Below, in pieces: positions 26,201 through 41,200 of a stretch of 64,000 bases of DNA. Position 1 is the first letter of the stretch. Each line of letters opens with the position of its first letter. Under the pieces are notes generated by a model. The model searched no databases, was not told where the DNA came from, and saw only the letters and a program-made list of their open reading frames with translations. The position numbers were made by a program, and so were the translations under genes. The stretch lies in assembly GCA_007844125.1 (NCBI GenBank), contig CM017567.1, positions 9,894,957 to 9,958,956 on the forward strand, read 5' to 3'. This stretch comes from Sinonovacula constricta. Taxonomy: Eukaryota > Mollusca > Bivalvia > Cardiida > Solecurtidae.

Positions 26201-29200
26201 TACTGGCAATTGTTATGAGTATATAAAAATAGTGCAAATTTTCGAAGATATTGTTCCTTGATGATATAAAAACCAACATTTCTGCTGCAGACTCTGACAG
26301 ATGGATGGTAGAAGCAACAACGTGTTCTGGTTAAAGCCTCTACACATACACTGTGGCAGACAATACAACTCAGATTATAATACACAAATTAGTTGGTTAA
26401 TTGTCAACAGATAATAGATACTTTATTTTGCATCAGAGGATAAAATAAAAAAAAACAACTCAAAAGATCACAAAATTCTTACCTTAAACTTCGATGATTT
26501 AAGCTAAGTGCTATACAGTTGATTGCGTGAGTGTGTGCTATAACTAGGTTAAAACCATACTGAAAAAACAAAATAAAAAACAAAGTACATAACATTGTTC
26601 AGTAGAAGCATTCCTTAAAAAAACATGATACCTTTGAGACAAATTACGTATTATTTAAACACTAATTATTACTTGTTTTCAAATCATACTGATTCACTTA
26701 AAAACTGAATGTTGTTATCCATTAATTAACTTTTATCATCACATGACCCCACCACCCCCACCCCCTCAACTCCCCACCCCTTCATTTATTAAATACACCA
26801 ATTACATATAATTACACTAGTGTAATACAGCTTTTTGATTGATGGCATTGAAACGATGTCATCATAATGCTGATCGTCTCATACCACTACTTCACCTAGT
26901 ATTGTTGTTAACATTTCGTAAAATTGTATATTGGCGATAGGCTCGCTTACTATTAATTTACCTGACCTCAATTAATACATGTGTGTATTAAATGACAACT
27001 CATGTCAGATCCTCTTTATGTAACATGTTTAAACAAAATTTTTGGAACACTCCCCGCCACTTGCCTGGGTAGAAACACAGACACACTTCAGGCAAAATCA
27101 TTATTGGTCAGTGTTAGTCCCCAAAGTACAAAGACAAAAACTTTAAACTTACTAATAAGATTACATTGTTTTGTAATTTTCATTTTTGAAAATGAAATAA
27201 AATTTATCATTTGACACCTTTGTGTCTGTTCTCATAATCGGGGAACAAGAAATATTCTTAATATTACTTTATCGATTTTCCTCACATTGCTGAAGCACTT
27301 TTACTCATCTTTATCCCATTAAACAATATAAAAGTTTTATGAAAATGTTGCTGTCTGTAGCCCCCTTTCATAGCACAAAAATAAAAAAATCATTAATTTT
27401 CTACAGTACAATATATACTAAATGCCAACCATCAAGAAAGGTAACACAATGTACTGTAAATAGTTAAGAGTAACATCATACCTAAAATTCACCAGAATAA
27501 AAATATAATAAAATATACCTTAGTTAATTTTAATGGTTCTTTGACAGTTAATTTTATTTATTACACTATATTCTGATTTTCCTCATTAACTTACCTGATG
27601 ATTCATAATGGCACGTAAACACATGATACAGACATGGACATCATCCCGTGCCTCGCCCATGTTCAGTTTCTGTGTGTAGCGTGTAATGCCCCGCGACGTG
27701 CTAATGGTGTTGGAACGTTTCAGGCCGCGTAACGAGCTTCTTGCTAAACCAGAGTCCATGCTCGAACTCTTTTCCCGATTTAACATCTGCTCCCGTCTAC
27801 AAGGTAAAAGGGTCAATAAAAGGATCTCCTCAAACATTTAACAATAAAACTGTTGGATTTTTACCATTTTACACTGAGTATTTTATAAATATTTATGACA
27901 TATTATAGCTTCACTCTACAAAGAAATGCAGACTGCCAGCAATGCTAGATTCTTTTTTTTCTTCTTCAAAGTCCATGATAGTTGAGAATTTTGATACTGC
28001 ATCAATAACGTGGCTTAATTGTAACTGTTGTGTTTACACATGTAACTAGGACAACTATCTTTCGCTTGTTAAACTATATGGTTGGTATGGGTTGCCTCAC
28101 CTCATGACAACCTGTGTAAATGAAAGGTAGTCAACCAGAACATCTAGCCCCTGATTCTCCTCACTCAGGAATTCTCGAACCCATCTGAAATGTAAAAAAA
28201 AATGGCCTGTTACATATGATTTTAGAAAATGGTAGATGAGTTATTAACTATAACTATTATGTTGCTATTTATGCTATAATTGTATTATCTTTAAAATTTT
28301 AGTAATGTCTAAAAGTAACATGTAAATACAAACTCTGACATTTTTCACTACAACACAAAGCTCTAAAAGCTCCATAATCATTTTCAAGAAATCATTTTGA
28401 CATTGGCATAATTTTTCGTTAAAGTGTTGCTCTATGGAACACCAAGAACAAGATTAACCTTCGGAGATCTTTCTTAGGCACTTCACTCAAGAATCTACAA
28501 TGTTGATTTTTGAATATAATACAAGTGTTCATAAAATAAGATCCGACTTACTCTATGTTGTTTGTTCTGAGTGATATTTCAAGATCTCGTAAAACCTGGG
28601 TTGAACTGGTGTCACCTAGCATTTTCCGCTTCTGAAATACATAATCAATATCATGATAAGAAAAACATATTTAAGCATTTTTTATTATCTAGTCGGAAAT
28701 AGAATTGTGAACTTTTAAGTTATTTCTTTAATTAGCACATTTACAGCACTGTTAGTTACATGTAACATGGAAAAAAACAAATACTTGATAGATAGATCAA
28801 TAAAATTATTATTAAATTGTGAGTAAAATTAAAAACTTTTTTATATAGTAAATGTCTGTAGAGAGATGATTGATTGTCAAATAAAATAGATAGAAGACAT
28901 AAAAATGTTAGTAAAAAAGACAAAGTTGCACTTCTATGTTATGATCTTAAATTTGTAATTACAAATCTTTATGTGTAAAAACTGAAAAATCAGCAGGTAG
29001 ACACAATATAGACAAAAACATTACACAAACAGTAAGCTTGATATTTTATCTGTATACACATATTCTAAATATCATAATAGTATATTCTCTGATCTGAGGA
29101 TATCAGATTTCAAAAAACATTATTCTCTTCATGCAACTGTCATAAACAATTAATATTAAACAATGTCAAAATGTATATAAATATCTTCATCATATTTTGT

Positions 29201-32200
29201 TAGTATTTCTTAAGTAATTTTTTATCATCACCATTAAAATAGTCAGTAGTACTGGTAATGTCCAGGCATGTGCATACATATGTTGTATTTATTTTTATGT
29301 CTATGCAAAGAGGACATGATCTTTAGAAACTTATACATCAATACCTTCTTCATTGGAACAAACTGATTTGGATATTTAATCATAAAATGTCACAAGACCT
29401 ACAACGCATTAGCGCAAAATTGAATCCTATTTCTAGTGTGTATTAACTGTACCGAATATAATCAATATAAATCAACTCTTAATCTGCTAATCTAATTTTA
29501 GAAGGCTTAAGAAAATAGTGTAGATCCAGATCTGCTGGCTCTATTCTGGGATTTGTCTGATCAGGGTCTAAAATATCTGCTACATTGTCTCTTTTGTAGG
29601 TAATTGAAACTTTTCATGCTATATGTACAACACACAAAAAACACTAAAAATTAAGTTTTTAACAAAATGTACCATGATAGGGGTTAACTCACAACTTATA
29701 AACAAGATTCCTTATATTTATGGTTCACATGTACTATGAGAGGTGTTGACTTACAGACTTATAAACAGGATTCCTTATGTTAATGGTTCACATGTACCAT
29801 GATAGGGGTTAACTCTCAGGCTTATAAACAGGATTCCTTATGTTAATGGTTCACATGTACCATGATAGGGGTTAACTCTCAGGCTAAAAAACAGGATTCC
29901 TTATGTTAATGGTTCACATGTACCATGATAGGGGTTAACTCTCAGGCTTATAAACAGGATTCCTTATGTTAATGGTTCACATGTACCATGATAGGGGTTA
30001 ACTCTCAGGCTTATAAACAGGATTCCTTATGTTAATGGTTCACATGTACCATGATAGGGGTTAACTCTCAGGCTTATAAACAGGATTCCTTATGTTAATG
30101 GTTCACATGTACCATGAAAGGGGTTAACTCTCAGGCTTATAAACAGGATTCCTTTTGTTAATGGCTCACATGTACCATGATAAGGGTTACCTCTCAGGCT
30201 TATAAACAGAAATCCTTTTGTTAATGGCTCACATGTACCATGATAGGGGTTAACTCTCAGGCTTATAAACAGGATTCCTTATGTTAATGGTTCACATGTA
30301 CCATGATAGGGGTTAACTCTCAGGCTTATAAACAGGATTCCTTATGTTAATGGCTCACATGTACCATGATAAGGGTTAACTCTCAGGCTAAAAAACAGGA
30401 TTCCTTATGTTAATGGTTCACATGTACCATGATAGGGGTTAACTCACAGGCTTTTAAACAGGATTCCTTATGTTAATGGGTCACATGTACCATGATAGGG
30501 GTTAACTCTCAGGCTTATAAACAGGATTCCTTATGTTAATGGGTCACATGTACCATGAAAGGGGTTACCTCTCAGGCTTATAAACAGGATTCCTTTTGTT
30601 AATGGGTCACATGTACCATGAAAGGGGTTACCTCTCAGGCTTATAAACAGGATTCCTTATGTTAATGGGTCACATGTACCATGATAGGGGTTAACTCTCA
30701 GGCTTATAAACAGGATTCCTTTTGTTAATGGGTCACATGTACCATGATAGGGGTTAACTCTCAGGCTTATAAACAGGATTCCTTATGTTAATGGGTCACA
30801 TGTACCATGATAGGGGTTAACTCTCAGGCTTATAAACAGGATTCCTTATGTTAATGGGTCACATGTACCATGATAGGGGTTACCTCTCGGGCTTATAAAC
30901 AGGATTCCTTTTGTTAATCGCTCACATGCACCGTAATAGGGGTTTACTAACAGACTTATAAACAGAATGCCTTATATTAATGGGTCACATGTACCAAGAC
31001 AGGAGTAAACTGATTCCCTATGAGGATATGAGGATTCCCTATATGAATGGGTCTTTAAGGGGGGAAAAAAACATTAATAATACCATTGCTCAGCTTGCTT
31101 ATTTAAACATTTGTCACTCGTCTGTTCATTCTTTATGACTGCGATAGAGTGGATAGCATGATGTGGCCATGTGTAACAATTACAACCATATTATTCATGA
31201 AAATAACTCAATAAAGCTACTGTTACATGACAGCAACAACCACAGTGAACAGTACCACATGCATACAGGGCTTAATTAAGCTAACAACATGATCAAATAT
31301 TGACTGTCATTAATCATAATTTACTATTAAGGAGATAAGGACAACAATAAAAAGCTTCTGGGAAATTTTCATCTGTGAGCAATAGTTATAAGGTATGATC
31401 TCAGAAACTTGTGCAAACAAAATACAGCAGATCTACTAGAAAGACACAAAGATTTTCATGGATTGTTTTTTTATTTTTAGGTTGTTTTCAGAAATACATT
31501 TCAGCAACACAGTTATTATTGCCCTTGTAGCAACATCTAGCTATTGTTTTGATAAATATTAAGGATTGCTTTCATATTTCTACATATTTCATATTTTCTT
31601 CTACTAAAATTGCTTCACAATTACGGAATAAGTTAAGTTTTCTTCAAGATCAAAACTTATTGGAGAACTTAAAAGTTTTCTTTCCTCTCATATAAAAATG
31701 TAGAATTGCCCTAAAATGGAGTCAGCAGTCCCATTCTCCAACATATGCGCACCTTGCAAACTGACATACCTTTCACAACTTACAATGTTAGATAGCAATA
31801 AATAAAACTTCTGATAAAAACATTTTACTTGAAATAATGTCATTAACAAAATACAAATGATTAAAACAACTTCAACTTTTATTTCTCTTTTCAGTAATTT
31901 AATTCTGATTAAATCACAAAAAGTAACATTACAACAAACAATATCTAGAATATAGGCAACTTTTAACAATCGTGGCACCCCCATCTTTTATGTAAACAAT
32001 ATAACCATTAAATAACCAGTTTTAGGTCACATCTATTATCCATTTATATACTGCCTTTCAATCCTTAATTAATACAGACCTAGAAATAACTGAAAAGGTA
32101 ATGAAAACCATCAGTTACAATAAAACAATCTAAGTTTTGTTGGACTAAGCATACCATTTTGATCTTCAATCATGGCAACAACTCTACAACTTATGTGATA

Positions 32201-35200
32201 GATCTATATAAAGATACTGCATAACGGTATTCTGGTAACAGTCATTGTAACACTGAAATGGAAGCGTGTTTTTAAGCTGAATAATAAGCCAGTAAAGTTG
32301 CAAAATGACAAAAATAATATTACAGAAAAAACTACAGCAAACTATTGTAAGTAATAAACATATATAAAGCACAAACATGCATTAAGAGCAATTTGATAAA
32401 TTTTATAATATTTATTTTTTGTAATTTATTTTCATTCTTATATAATTTAACTGTGTATAATAAAATATTTCTTAAACTTAAAGCCATGTTTATCAAACTT
32501 ATCTGCACCAGGAACTTTGAATAATTAATTAACAATGTCAAAAGGCATTTAACCCTGATCAAAGAGCTGAAAGAAAATGGAGTGAACAATGATACTTATC
32601 CAAATGTCATTTATATAAAAAAAAGTTATTTCTACTGCAAATTTGTAAACGATATTATGATTAGATTCTATTATAAAATTAAGACTTTAAGAATTAGGAA
32701 TTTAAGAGAGGATGTATTGTTTTCTAAGAAAAGAAGCATACTTGAAGCTATGTCTTGCTATTTAGGATTTGTGTTTGCCTATGTAAATCATGAATAAATC
32801 AATCAGACATTAATTGTGATTTAACATTGTTTAATTTTTGTCAATGCATCAACACTTTCCCTAGGTTTAAAGAGAACACTAGCAAATAAGTAAAAACTTA
32901 ATCGAAACAGAACTTTCTTGCAATAAAACCAACCTTACTGACAGATTTTCGCATGTGACAATTATTTATTAAAAGCCCATAAAAATGTCACTATGTATGA
33001 CTTAATAAACCTAAATATGATCAAATTGCTTATACTATTAAGAAAAATTTTTTTTAATCAAACTTTGTATCTTAAAAAAAGCAAACATGCATGACTCATT
33101 CTTAATTATGAAGAAACCAAACCGGAAAGAAATAGTTCCACAACATATTTTATCTTTTAACCCTTGAATTGGTAGAAAACTATTAGGGCGTGGTATTTGC
33201 TGCTAGTCTATATCAGTCCTTATCAAAACACAATCTTACTTATACATGAAATACTTAACAATTATAAAAATTAGAATTTGTAACTTATGAATGAAGCATG
33301 ACAGAATATTAAGGTTTAATATTGTCTATCGGGTTGATTTAACCCCAAGTTTTAGTCAAGAAGGCTGGTTTTGTTGCAAGCCATGATCAAACAGGACACA
33401 AAAATGCTACACCATCTTTTTAAAAGAGCTCTAGATTAATAATTTTTCTGATATGTTTTTTTTCCTCTCCTTCATTTACTAATTTTTAAATATATCGTGA
33501 CATAACAACCTTTTATTTCTTGTCCGAACACAAAAAACCTGCATGGTGCTCGTTAGAATTGTCTTATTGTGACTATTTCAATAAGCTTTGGTTATAAAGA
33601 ATGGGACATACCTAGGGCTGTCCAAGAAATTTGTATATTGCTTTAACAGCTTTTTATATGATGTTTGTATTTTTTATAAAACACATACCACAAAAAAATA
33701 GACTTCTACTACAAAATGGCCAAAAATCATTTATTATGAGATATGACCTCAAGGTCAGCTATTCAGCAATGGTTGTATGGTGTTATGGGTGACATCAACA
33801 TTTGCAAAATCACAATGATGTAAATTAAGTGCTTTCTTAATCTTGTGGGTAATTACTTGTAGCTGTGAACTAAAATTTCCCTAAAATATAACCCTTTATA
33901 TTAAACACCCTTCTGGTAGTTATATTAAGTATCAAGAAGAATGCAACAAATACTTATTCTGCGTTGAATAAAAACCACAACATTTCTATCATAGTAAATG
34001 TGTCCATATAATCAATATTATATCTGTAGCAGTGCGGCAGTACAAACTTTTTGGACAGCCCTTGTTTAATTTTATCAGATTTCTTTTCACTGATCTAGAG
34101 CCCTGCTTATCAGATATTTACAATGCTCCCACAGCGTGCCAACGGGTACATGGTATGCATTAAACACAGCTGCTGAAACATGAAAACAGAACATATACTG
34201 GAGATAAGTACCTACCAAATAATAATGTCAATTACGAAAAGAGGTACACTAATTGTAAATGCATCTAACCTGAATGGACAGGGTAATAGGTGAACAAAAA
34301 TTGGTTAGTAGGATAATTATTGCACTTGTAATGTGTTTGTTCATTCTTAAATGTATCTATAACCTGCACACACCATTCTTCTCTTTGCTTGAAGATGTCA
34401 TGGGGGGAAAAAAGGTCACAAAGGGAGTATAACTTTGCAAAAATTAAATTTACAGTAAAATTTGTCGTAAAGGATATTTTACACACATTACAGGTTGCAA
34501 ATAGCAAACATCTAATTTGGTTTAACGTGTTAAAAATAAAAATCATAACATCTTCTGCAAAAAAATAAAACACATTAAAAAACATTATAAAACACAGATA
34601 CCATTCTCAGTGCGTATTATATTTAATATTTATTTATTACATCTAGTATTTACTTAAATCTTAATTTAATGAACCATTTAAAAAATACTGCTCTGAATGA
34701 CAATTATCATGATTGCATTATCTAATTAACTGACTTATAATTAAAGAAAGTGTAGCCATGGTAAAAATATTTTAAAAACATTTTTATATTCCTAACTTTG
34801 AGCTACACCACTGCATGTTGCTGCATTTTGTTTTGGACCTTTCATAAGCAATGTAATTTCATATAAATTTATAAGCTTCACTGATAACAAGCATGACAAT
34901 AGACAGGTGTCCGATTAGCTTTGTGACAAAAATATTCACATCTAATGCAAAATTTAAAAAAAAGAAAATGAATACATAATGTGTTAAACAATGGTGTTAT
35001 ACAATTAAACAAACATTGCCAAGCAGCTTTGACAGTAACATTATAAATCTGCAGGGAGAAAGATGCCTGACAAACAGGGTGGGTGGGGAACACAGTACAG
35101 GCAATAGCTGTTATCTTGTTTCTAAGTCTAAACCATTCTAAGCTAACATTCAAGTTAGCCATGGCAAGATAAAGTGGAATCCAAGTCAGAAACTAAATAA

Positions 35201-38200
35201 TGAGTCAAAAAACTATCCTATAGAAACAAAAACTTCTATAACATGCAAATACTGCTTTAAACAATAAGAAATTTCATTCTGCTTAATCTTATGCTATACT
35301 AATGGATTTAAAATTAGACTGGTGAGACAAGTGAGGACTGCAAGCCATGTTCACACTTTTAAAAGGATAAACCATCTAAATATATTTTTTATAACAAAAC
35401 TCTATCCCCAATAATCTAAAGGCATCATTATATTCTATGCAAATAAATTTAAAAACAGATGACCCACTCTAAACAGGCATAACGTACTAACTAAACTAAC
35501 TTCCAATAGTTGAATAAAATAAATTTCATTTGCCAAATAAAAGAAATCACTGTACATTATTACAAATGTTTTTATGCATAATGATAACATAAATTTACTC
35601 ATTCAAAACAACATGATGGGCAACTATATCTTTAATTAGATTACAAATGAACAATCAATTTTACATGGTGGCATGACCAACATCAAAATGACCCTACCCT
35701 TTGAACAAAGGAGCTGGTCTTTTAACACTAAATGTACCTGAGTGGTCCAATTTAAGAGGGGGTTTTTCCCCAAAGTTATCAAATTAGAATAAATAAGTAA
35801 GACAGAACCTCAGGAATTCAACTATGTTCAAGCTTTCAAAATTTTATTAAAACAATAAAGGCACTGAGAGGTCAAATTAGAGATTTAGGTAAACTGACTC
35901 AATACAGGTAATTACAAGCTTTCATAGTTTGTGTTAAAAGCTAAAGGCATAAGAAAGAAGGTAAAATTAAGCCATATTAAAATGCAGGTCACATGACATG
36001 GCACGTTCTAAGCAAAATTTTTGTTCTAAGAAATGTAACATTCATTCCAGGAGTTGCATTTTACATCACAGGATGATGGTGATCTTACCATGAGGCCTGA
36101 CAACTATAAAAATGGAGAAAAACAAACAATGATCGTAATCTGCTGTGATGTGATGTTCACACGAAAACAATACGAGAAGCTCAAATGCAAAACACAGTAG
36201 CCTTCATAAAAACCCATTCCATGGCACATTGTAGCACCTTCTCATTGATTTTATTGGTCAGAATTGTAATTTTAATCCAACCAATCAGATTCTTGCACTG
36301 TGCAGGACCTTCTCAAATGAGACTTTTTGGTCAAATACAATTGTCATTCTAATACAACCAACCAGATGCTTAAGAAGTATCTAAATCTAAACAAAATGGT
36401 ATGCCTAGATGCTTGAAACTCAAAACTATCAGTAATAATCAATTTAAATTATTTCTTCTAGGATTTGGCTCTTGACTTATTGTTGCTTAGTCTCCAGTAA
36501 TTTGTCTAATCACCTTTTTATTCATGTGTGGTAAGATGACTAAAAATAGATATGGGTTTTCAGCAAAATGCAGTGTGATCATATTTAGTTTAATGGACTT
36601 TTCTCTGAATAAAAATACCAGGTCTGATCTGTGAAACCTTGACCTTTTGAAGCAATCTTTTTTTTTTCTTTTTTTTTTTTCTTTTTGTTGTGAGGACAAG
36701 CAACTAATAATTTTAGATAAAATTCTACTTAATAAGGGTCCCATGGCTACACTTACTTTAATTAATTGAAAATAAAAAAAAAATTCTTCTCATTATAACA
36801 CTCCAGGTCATGTTATCAAACAACTCATCATAAAATAACTGAACTAATTGGTCATTCTGAATTAACCTTCCTCAGCAAAACATCATTAAAAATTGTATCT
36901 ATATTAATTGTATGCTAAACAATAAAGAAGGAACTGCTTATAGATTTGTATCATTAATTTATATGAATAATATAGTTACTAACATACTTTAGAAATATTT
37001 TATCCAATTAACCACAAAATGGTAATATTAATCATTTTATTATCCATTTGATCATCAAATTAAGGAGTGTTTACACATACAAAATTAAACAGTTTTTTAA
37101 GGTATAAAAGGCATTAAAAACAGAAGAGAAATTATAAATAATTAAAATATTCAGATAAAATATTACAAAAAGGTTGTGTTAGTTGTACAAACAAAAGAAT
37201 CCACTTCAGTATAAAGGGTGAACAACCTGTATTAAAAGTAACAGGAACAAGAATTTTCTGCAAACAGTACATGTAACAGTAGGAAAGAAAAGTGTAAGTT
37301 GAAGCATTTGTAAATAAGTGCTGCAAATTGATTTCTTGTTGTTAAGGCATTCTAAAACAACAGGCTTTAGTACACAAACAATGAAATTTTTAGATAAATT
37401 TCTATTCATAAAATACCATTTACATAAGCCCTTTTATTATAATAAATATGAAAAAAACAACACAAAAATAGAGAGAGACAATGACAATTTGTTTTATATC
37501 AATGTAATTACAAAATAGCACAAGTATTTAATCCCAATAATAGAAATCAAACACTCCTTTTTCTTTTTTTATGGAGGAGTGAGGAATCACATTTTCACTG
37601 GAAAAAAAGTTAATACAACTGTTTTTAAAACAAACTAAAGTATTCACTTTTAAATTCACAATGCAAAAAATATACAATATCTGAAAATGAAAACATAACA
37701 TTTCTGATGCAAGAATATAATAGAGATGCTTTCATGATAAAGTGTACTCAGCAGCCAAAACTGACAGGCCCATTGAGCCTTTGTCTGCACTGATTCCCTC
37801 CCAGCCACCAGGTAGGTGGAAGCTGAAACTTAAGTGCATTATAAATGTATAAAACAATATGTCTGGTTGTCTTTGATAAAGGCCACATAACAACAGGATT
37901 CTGAAACTTAGAAATAAAACCTCAACATAATTCCATCCAGACGGTGTTTGTTCAAGCAATTGGGTGGAGTCATGACAGAAAATAATTGTTTATAGTTCAA
38001 CAGCATGCATTTTTGTAAATATAAAATGCTAATAGGTCCAGAGATATTGTTAAATTATATAATTTTAACTAAACTTTGGGTTGTTAATTTACTAACCCTT
38101 GTTCTTTACATCTTAAATAATTTCATTTGAATGATTTTTTTTTACCATAAAATTTGGCGAGTCAAATGCTTACAACTTCTCTCAGCAAGTTTGTGACCTT

Positions 38201-41200
38201 GAAAACTGATAAGCTCCAAGACTGGGATAAAGTCACTACGCTCAATCAGATAAGTTAATTTTTTTTATAAACAATCAACAGTCTTGAATATAAGCCATGG
38301 TTTAAGCATATAAAAAAATATTAAAAGTTGTTTATAATGTCAGATATGTTAAGCTGAAAGCCTCATCAAGGTCAATCTATAAATATGTAAATAGTTGTGT
38401 TGATTAAAGCAATAAAATTACAATAATTGAGTACCTGCATATTATTATTATTATAGTTATTATTATTATTATTATTATTATTGTTATTGTTGTTATCGTT
38501 AATATATTATCTGGTTATTTATGAATTAGCAATGAATAGAAAGCATATGTGTTACATGTACAAAGGTTGATTTTTATACAATTTGTATAGGTCTCTTGAA
38601 TATAAAACTATACAAGGCTGGTGGCAAAACATGTAAAAAGAGGCCAAACGTACACTAGAGAACAAGTTGGGTATCTAGTTTTAACTACTGCTTTAGGGTA
38701 AACTAGAACTATCGCTGAATGCGATTCATACCCCCACCAATGTCCTTGACAAAGCTGGTACAAGGGTAAGATGGGTTCTGCACATTGCCCATTTGGGGTG
38801 AACATTTGAGTTGAGTTAAGCAAATACTTTTTCTAGTTTCAGAAATATTCAAATACATGTTAAAATTTAAGAATATTTTCTTAGTCAATTTTTGACCTTC
38901 AAGTGTGACCTTGACCTTAAGCCGACAAAAGAGTAACATGGGTTCTGCACATCCCCTTGTTGAGGTGAACATTTGAGCCAAGATTAAAGAAAATCTTTCA
39001 ATTAGTGTAGGACTTACAGAGTGGACACGACATAATGTCTAATATTTGATTGTTTGATATTTGACCTTCAATTGTGACCTTGACCTTGAGCTGACATATG
39101 GGCAACATGGGTTCTGCACATCCCCTTGTTGAGGTGAACATTTCAGCCAAGTTTGAAGAAAATCCTTCAATTGGTATAGGATTTATAGAGCGGATACCAT
39201 AATGGAGACAGACGGACCGACCGACGGACAGACGCGACAAAGCGAATCCATAATAGCCCCCCCACATTTTGTGGTGGGGGTATAACTAACTTCAGAAAAC
39301 AAAAATGTTACAATGTCAGTACTGGATAACATGTTCGAGATAACACAACTACTCATGTATCAGATTATCATCGTTTTGTTTGCTGAAGTTTTGAGTTATG
39401 TTACTTTGAAATGTAATTTAAAAAACAAGCAAGCATGCCTTGCAGCACTAATGAATCCATTTGGGAATTCTTGTTTGATAATATTTCTGACCATTAAACA
39501 ACTGACTGTTGATTCACAAGACCACCTATCCTTACTTCCCACCACATATTTGATCTCTGAAATAAAGGAAACCACAAAAACAGTTAACAAATAGCAGTCA
39601 AGAGGTGCTAAAACTTACACTGTATAGAGTGGAAGTGAGTACTAGTAAAAGGACAGGCTTGCCTGCTCCTGCAGGTACTGACCTGGACCTGCACTATTTG
39701 CTAGAGTCTCTGGCAATATGTCCTGATACTTATGTAGGCAGTTTATTAGGAAATATGTTAAGATTGTGTTTGCTGAGTACAAAATGCAGCAAATACAAGG
39801 ACCTTTCAGCCTGATGAGGGAAGTGAGACAGGTTTATACATCTTAAGTATGCATACCTGCCCATGATAGAGACTTTCTTTTACCCACTGCTTCATAAGAA
39901 TAATGTATGTCTGTCCCACAGCATTCATTCACATGTATGTTGTCATTAATAAAAAAAATCTTTATTTTTAAAAAAATTTAAGTCTTTATTCAAAACGAAT
40001 GGTGCTGTCACTGAAAGCAGAAGCATTGCTGCCTGCCATCAAGTAAACAACATAAGAGTAACATGTAATCACCAAAATAAGAAACCACTGTCGTTAAACT
40101 TTAGTTAACTTTCAATTGAAACGGATTCCATTTTCTCATACTACACAAAAACACTACATCCACAAACAAAAAAACAACCATAAAAGCCAAAGATTTAACT
40201 TAAGAACACTAAAGCCCTATATTGCTACATTTTAATCACCATGACAACATCTTAGTTCCTACCTACCAACAACATGCTAAGGTTTGTTAACATACTGCTT
40301 GACACTAAGCTGCAAACTGTAAAGAACATGATCAAACACATGAAAGAGAAAGCTGTCTGATGTGAATCTACACTATTTGCCTTAGTGTGATCAATATAAG
40401 TACAGCAGGCTCAGGGTCAACAAGGGTATAGTATATCCAGTGAAACCTTTGATATAGACCTGTCTAAGGAAGGGAACAAACCCTACCCTATTGTAGGCGA
40501 CATGGAGCATTAATCACTTCCCATGAACCCAGCTGACCCCTGAGCGTAGGGAATTAGACCAAGTACTGCAGGCAAGGAGTAGTTGCCTTCAACAGTGACA
40601 TGTTTTAGTAAGTTTCTCATACCTTAAGAGAAACAGTAACAGTAAATTGACTTATGTTTCAATAAATTTAACCTACCTAAAGATTGTTTTAGTCAGTTCC
40701 ATTTCCTACAGAGGAACGGTTACATTGATTTGACTTATATTTCAATCAGTTTCCCCTATTTATAAAGATATCAACATTTACTTGACTTATTTGCCAGCTG
40801 GTTTCACCTACCTACAGAATAAGATATTTCCATTGACTTGACTTATGTGTCAGTAAGATTCACCTTTCTTTAGAACAACACAGATACATTGGTTTGTCTT
40901 TTGATTCAAACTATTTCTATGACAGTGAAGCACAATAACATATTAATTTAAAGTTACAACATATTCATTATAAGTTGTATAATCTGAATAATTTTATTCA
41001 TGCTATTCCAATAAGCAATGCTATGCTTCGATTATACGGCTAAAGTTCATTTAAAATAGGTAAACTTGAAGGATTTGTTGTTGCTGTTTGTTGCTGTTTT
41101 TTTTTTTAGTTGTTGTTGTTTTGGTTTGGTGGGGTGGGATGAGGGGGGGTATATTATCATATTATCATATAGTCATCATCATAGAAAACTCAAGCCCTTT

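Noticed and set aside
38608..39267. Several minus-strand open frames of 71-90 codons
   Set aside because: They overlap the dispersed TIR element with 168-bp modules and match no protein family I know.
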